NCBI RefSeq assembly: GCF_002419965.1
Contig: NZ_DIHC01000016.1
Location: 105,496 to 169,495 of the forward strand
Reading direction: 5' to 3'
DNA length: 64,000 nt
Source of the DNA: Pseudomonas sp. UBA5706
GTDB lineage: Bacteria; Pseudomonadota; Gammaproteobacteria; Pseudomonadales; Pseudomonadaceae
A program made the translations under genes and the position numbers. This document shows, in pieces, positions 62,562 to 64,000 of this stretch; the first letter of the stretch is position 1; each line of letters opens with the position of its first letter. The notes below the pieces were generated by a model. It had not been told where the DNA came from. It did no database searches and saw nothing but the letters and a program-made list of their open reading frames with translations.

Positions 62562-62576
62562 TCAAACAAGTGTTTG
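62550..62576. promoter_or_regulatory. Two adjoining PsrA boxes
   Basis: GAAACGTATGTTTC (62550-62563) and CAAACAAGTGTTTG (62563-62576) share one base. Both fit the PsrA consensus [G/C]AAAC-N2-4-GTTT[G/C] with N4. They lie between the -10 and the psrA ATG. Confidence 0.85.
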
Positions 62577-62590
62577 TCAGGCGAGAAACC

Positions 62591-63301
62591 ATGGCCCAGT
62601 CGGAAACAGTTGAACGAATTCTCGATGCTGCGGAGCAGCTGTTCGCGGAAAAGGGATTTGCCGAGACGTCATTGCGGCTGATCACCAGCAAGGCGTCGGT
62701 TAATCTGGCAGCGGTGAATTACCATTTCGGATCGAAGAAGGCGCTGATCCAGGCTGTGTTCTCGCGATTCCTGGGACCGTTCTGCGCCAGCCTGGATAAA
62801 GAGCTCGAACGTCGACAAGCAAAGCCCGAGCACAAGCCTTCACTGGAAGAGCTGCTGGAAATCCTCGTTGAGCAGGCTTTGGTCGTGCAACCGCGAAGCG
62901 GTAATGATCTATCTATCTTCATGCGTCTTCTAGGACTGGCTTTCAGCCAGAGCCAAGGGCACTTGCGGCGTTATCTGGAAGACATGTACGGTAAGGTTTT
63001 CCGCCGCTACATGCTGCTGGTCAACGACGCGGCCCCGCGTATACCCCCCATCGAACTCTTCTGGCGCGTGCATTTCATGCTCGGCGCGGCGGCGTTTAGC
63101 ATGTCCGGTATCAAGGCATTGCGCGCCATTGCCGAAACCGATTTCGGCGTGAATACCTCCATCGAGCAGGTGATGCGTCTGATGGTGCCGTTTCTGGCGG
63201 CCGGTATGCGTGCCGAAACCGGCGTGACCGAACCGGCAATGATCAGCGCCCAGCTCAAGCCTCGCAGCAAAAGCACTGCGCCTGCCCCTGCCAAAGTCTG
63301 A
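62591..63301 (+). CDS. psrA: TetR-family regulator PsrA
   Basis: 236 residues from the ATG at 62591. N-terminal HTH about 8-55 (ETVERILDAAEQLFAEKGFAETSLRLITSKASVNLAAVNYHFGSKKALIQAVFSRFL), effector domain to about 215. In P. aeruginosa PsrA represses itself and fadBA5, activates rpoS, and is released by long-chain fatty acids. The two PsrA boxes upstream support autorepression here. Divergent from lexA. Start chosen to match MAQSETVERIL in the family. Confidence 0.93.
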   Translation: MAQSETVERILDAAEQLFAEKGFAETSLRLITSKASVNLAAVNYHFGSKKALIQAVFSRFLGPFCASLDKELERRQAKPEHKPSLEELLEILVEQALVVQPRSGNDLSIFMRLLGLAFSQSQGHLRRYLEDMYGKVFRRYMLLVNDAAPRIPPIELFWRVHFMLGAAAFSMSGIKALRAIAETDFGVNTSIEQVMRLMVPFLAAGMRAETGVTEPAMISAQLKPRSKSTAPAPAKV

Positions 63302-63311
63302 CATGCGTCCC

Positions 63312-63342
63312 AGGGGGTGCCGTGCATTGCATCGCACCCCTT
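63312..63342 (+). terminator. Possible terminator after psrA
   Basis: AGGGGGTGC...GCACCCCTT, nine paired positions with one wobble and a 13-base loop; only a short T tail. It lies 10 bases after the stop. Confidence 0.5.
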
Positions 63343-63389
63343 GATCCCGCACCATGCCGCACTGGCAATGGTTGTTGAAGGATCTTCAT

Positions 63390-64000
63390 ATGAGTTCTGG
63401 TCTGCATGGCTCCCTGATGGTGGATATCGCCGGTACTTGGCTGACATCCGAAGACCGTCGGTTTCTGCGTCAGCCCGAGGTGGGCGGCCTGATCATTTTT
63501 GCACGCAACATTGAAAGCCCTCGGCAAGTCCGCGAGTTGAGCGCCTCCATTCGCGCGATTCGTCCTGATCTGCTGCTGGCAGTCGATCAGGAGGGCGGGC
63601 GGGTTCAACGGCTGCGCCAGGGGTTCGTGCGCCTGCCAGCGATGCGGGCACTCGCGGGCTGCCCGAACGCCGAAATGCTGGCAGAGCAATGCGGCTGGCT
63701 GATGGCGACGGAGGTGCTGGCGGTTGGGCTGGATTTGAGTTTTGCTCCGGTGCTGGATCTCGATTATCAGCGCAGCGCAGTCGTGGGCAGTCGCTCGTTC
63801 GAGGGCGACCCGCAACGAGCGACCTTACTCGCCGGCGCTTTTATCCGGGGCATGAACGATGCGGGCATGGCTGCCACCGGCAAGCACTTTCCCGGGCATG
63901 GATGGGCCGAGGCGGACTCCCATGTTGCGATTCCCAACGATGAGCGCAGCCTCGAGACCATTCGAGCGAACGATCTGGTGCCTTTTGCACGCCTGAGCCA
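63390..64000 (+). CDS. nagZ: Beta-N-acetylglucosaminidase NagZ, 5' part
   Basis: First 203 codons of a GH3 beta-hexosaminidase; runs off the right edge. AAGGA lies 7 bases before the ATG at 63390. Features of NagZ: VGGLIIFARNIESPRQVRELSASIR, VDQEGGRVQRLRQ, DLSFAPVLDLDYQRSAVVGSRSFEGDP and the KHFPGHG loop carrying the NagZ catalytic His-Asp partner area. NagZ removes GlcNAc from anhydromuropeptides in the cytosol during peptidoglycan recycling and influences AmpC induction. The C-terminal catalytic nucleophile is outside the window. Confidence 0.95.
   Translation, partial: MSSGLHGSLMVDIAGTWLTSEDRRFLRQPEVGGLIIFARNIESPRQVRELSASIRAIRPDLLLAVDQEGGRVQRLRQGFVRLPAMRALAGCPNAEMLAEQCGWLMATEVLAVGLDLSFAPVLDLDYQRSAVVGSRSFEGDPQRATLLAGAFIRGMNDAGMAATGKHFPGHGWAEADSHVAIPNDERSLETIRANDLVPFARLS

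Noticed and set aside
1..64000. CRISPR array, tRNA, rRNA, prophage or insertion sequence
   Set aside because: No regularly spaced direct repeats, no cloverleaf-like sequences and no transposase or integrase frames were seen.

Overview
The window is ordinary-GC chromosomal DNA of a fluorescent Pseudomonas. The gene order at the left end (htpG, dienelactone hydrolase, fabB-fabA, hybrid kinase, gpsA, thioesterase, hydrolases) and at the right end (mobA/moaB/moeA, yegS, slt, uup, fadBA, topA, sulA-lexA, psrA, nagZ) matches, from memory, the P. aeruginosa PA1596-PA1623 and PA3004-PA3030 neighbourhoods, here joined into one stretch. A Psl-type exopolysaccharide operon lies inside the second block. 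With traces of P. syringae-type REP repeats, this points to the P. syringae complex or a near relative; that species-level placement is inference.

Layout. 1-12.9 kb: end of htpG, dienelactone hydrolase, fabBA (unsaturated fatty acid synthesis), a membrane hybrid histidine kinase, gpsA, a DUF4389 gene and sixA, a hotdog thioesterase, a frameshifted small gene, two alpha/beta hydrolases, a DUF4892 protein and a PerM-like permease. 12.9-16.9 kb: a six-loop EF-hand protein, an OmpR-type two-component pair and a small lipoprotein. 16.9-20.4 kb: molybdopterin genes mobA, moaB, moeA and a lone family-2 glycosyltransferase. 20.5-26.5 kb: a tripartite efflux operon (MFS, HlyD-type adaptor, NodT-type outer-membrane lipoprotein), a VOC protein and a LysR regulator, with a REP cluster.

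26.8-41.1 kb, all on the minus strand: a complete, tightly packed Psl-like operon in the order pslA, B, D, E, F, G, H, I, J, a hexapeptide acetyltransferase, pslK. There is no pslC between pslB and pslD; the solitary glycosyltransferase at 19.5 kb is a candidate for the missing step. 41.5-47.5 kb: YegS-like lipid kinase, a NarL-type two-component pair, a histidine-less Hpt-like protein divergent from cheV (which has a clear FliA-type promoter), and a MOSC protein. 47.6-64 kb: housekeeping genes slt, uup, uspA, fadB-fadA, DUF1653, topA, two small conserved proteins, sulA-lexA under two SOS boxes, psrA under two PsrA-type boxes, and the start of nagZ.

Fatty-acid metabolism is a recurring theme: fabAB makes unsaturated fatty acids, fadBA degrades fatty acids, and PsrA is the fatty-acid-responsive regulator known to control fadBA and rpoS in P. 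aeruginosa. Surface and lifestyle control recurs too: Psl-like polysaccharide, CheV, several two-component systems and a hybrid kinase related by position to PA1611. No tRNA, rRNA, CRISPR array, prophage or insertion sequence was seen. The least explained items are the double-frameshifted gene at 8.6 kb, the displaced N-terminus of the MFS gene, the Hpt-like protein without its phosphorylatable histidine, the Pro-rich sensor kinase beside the EF-hand protein, and an orphan leftward terminator upstream of fadB.
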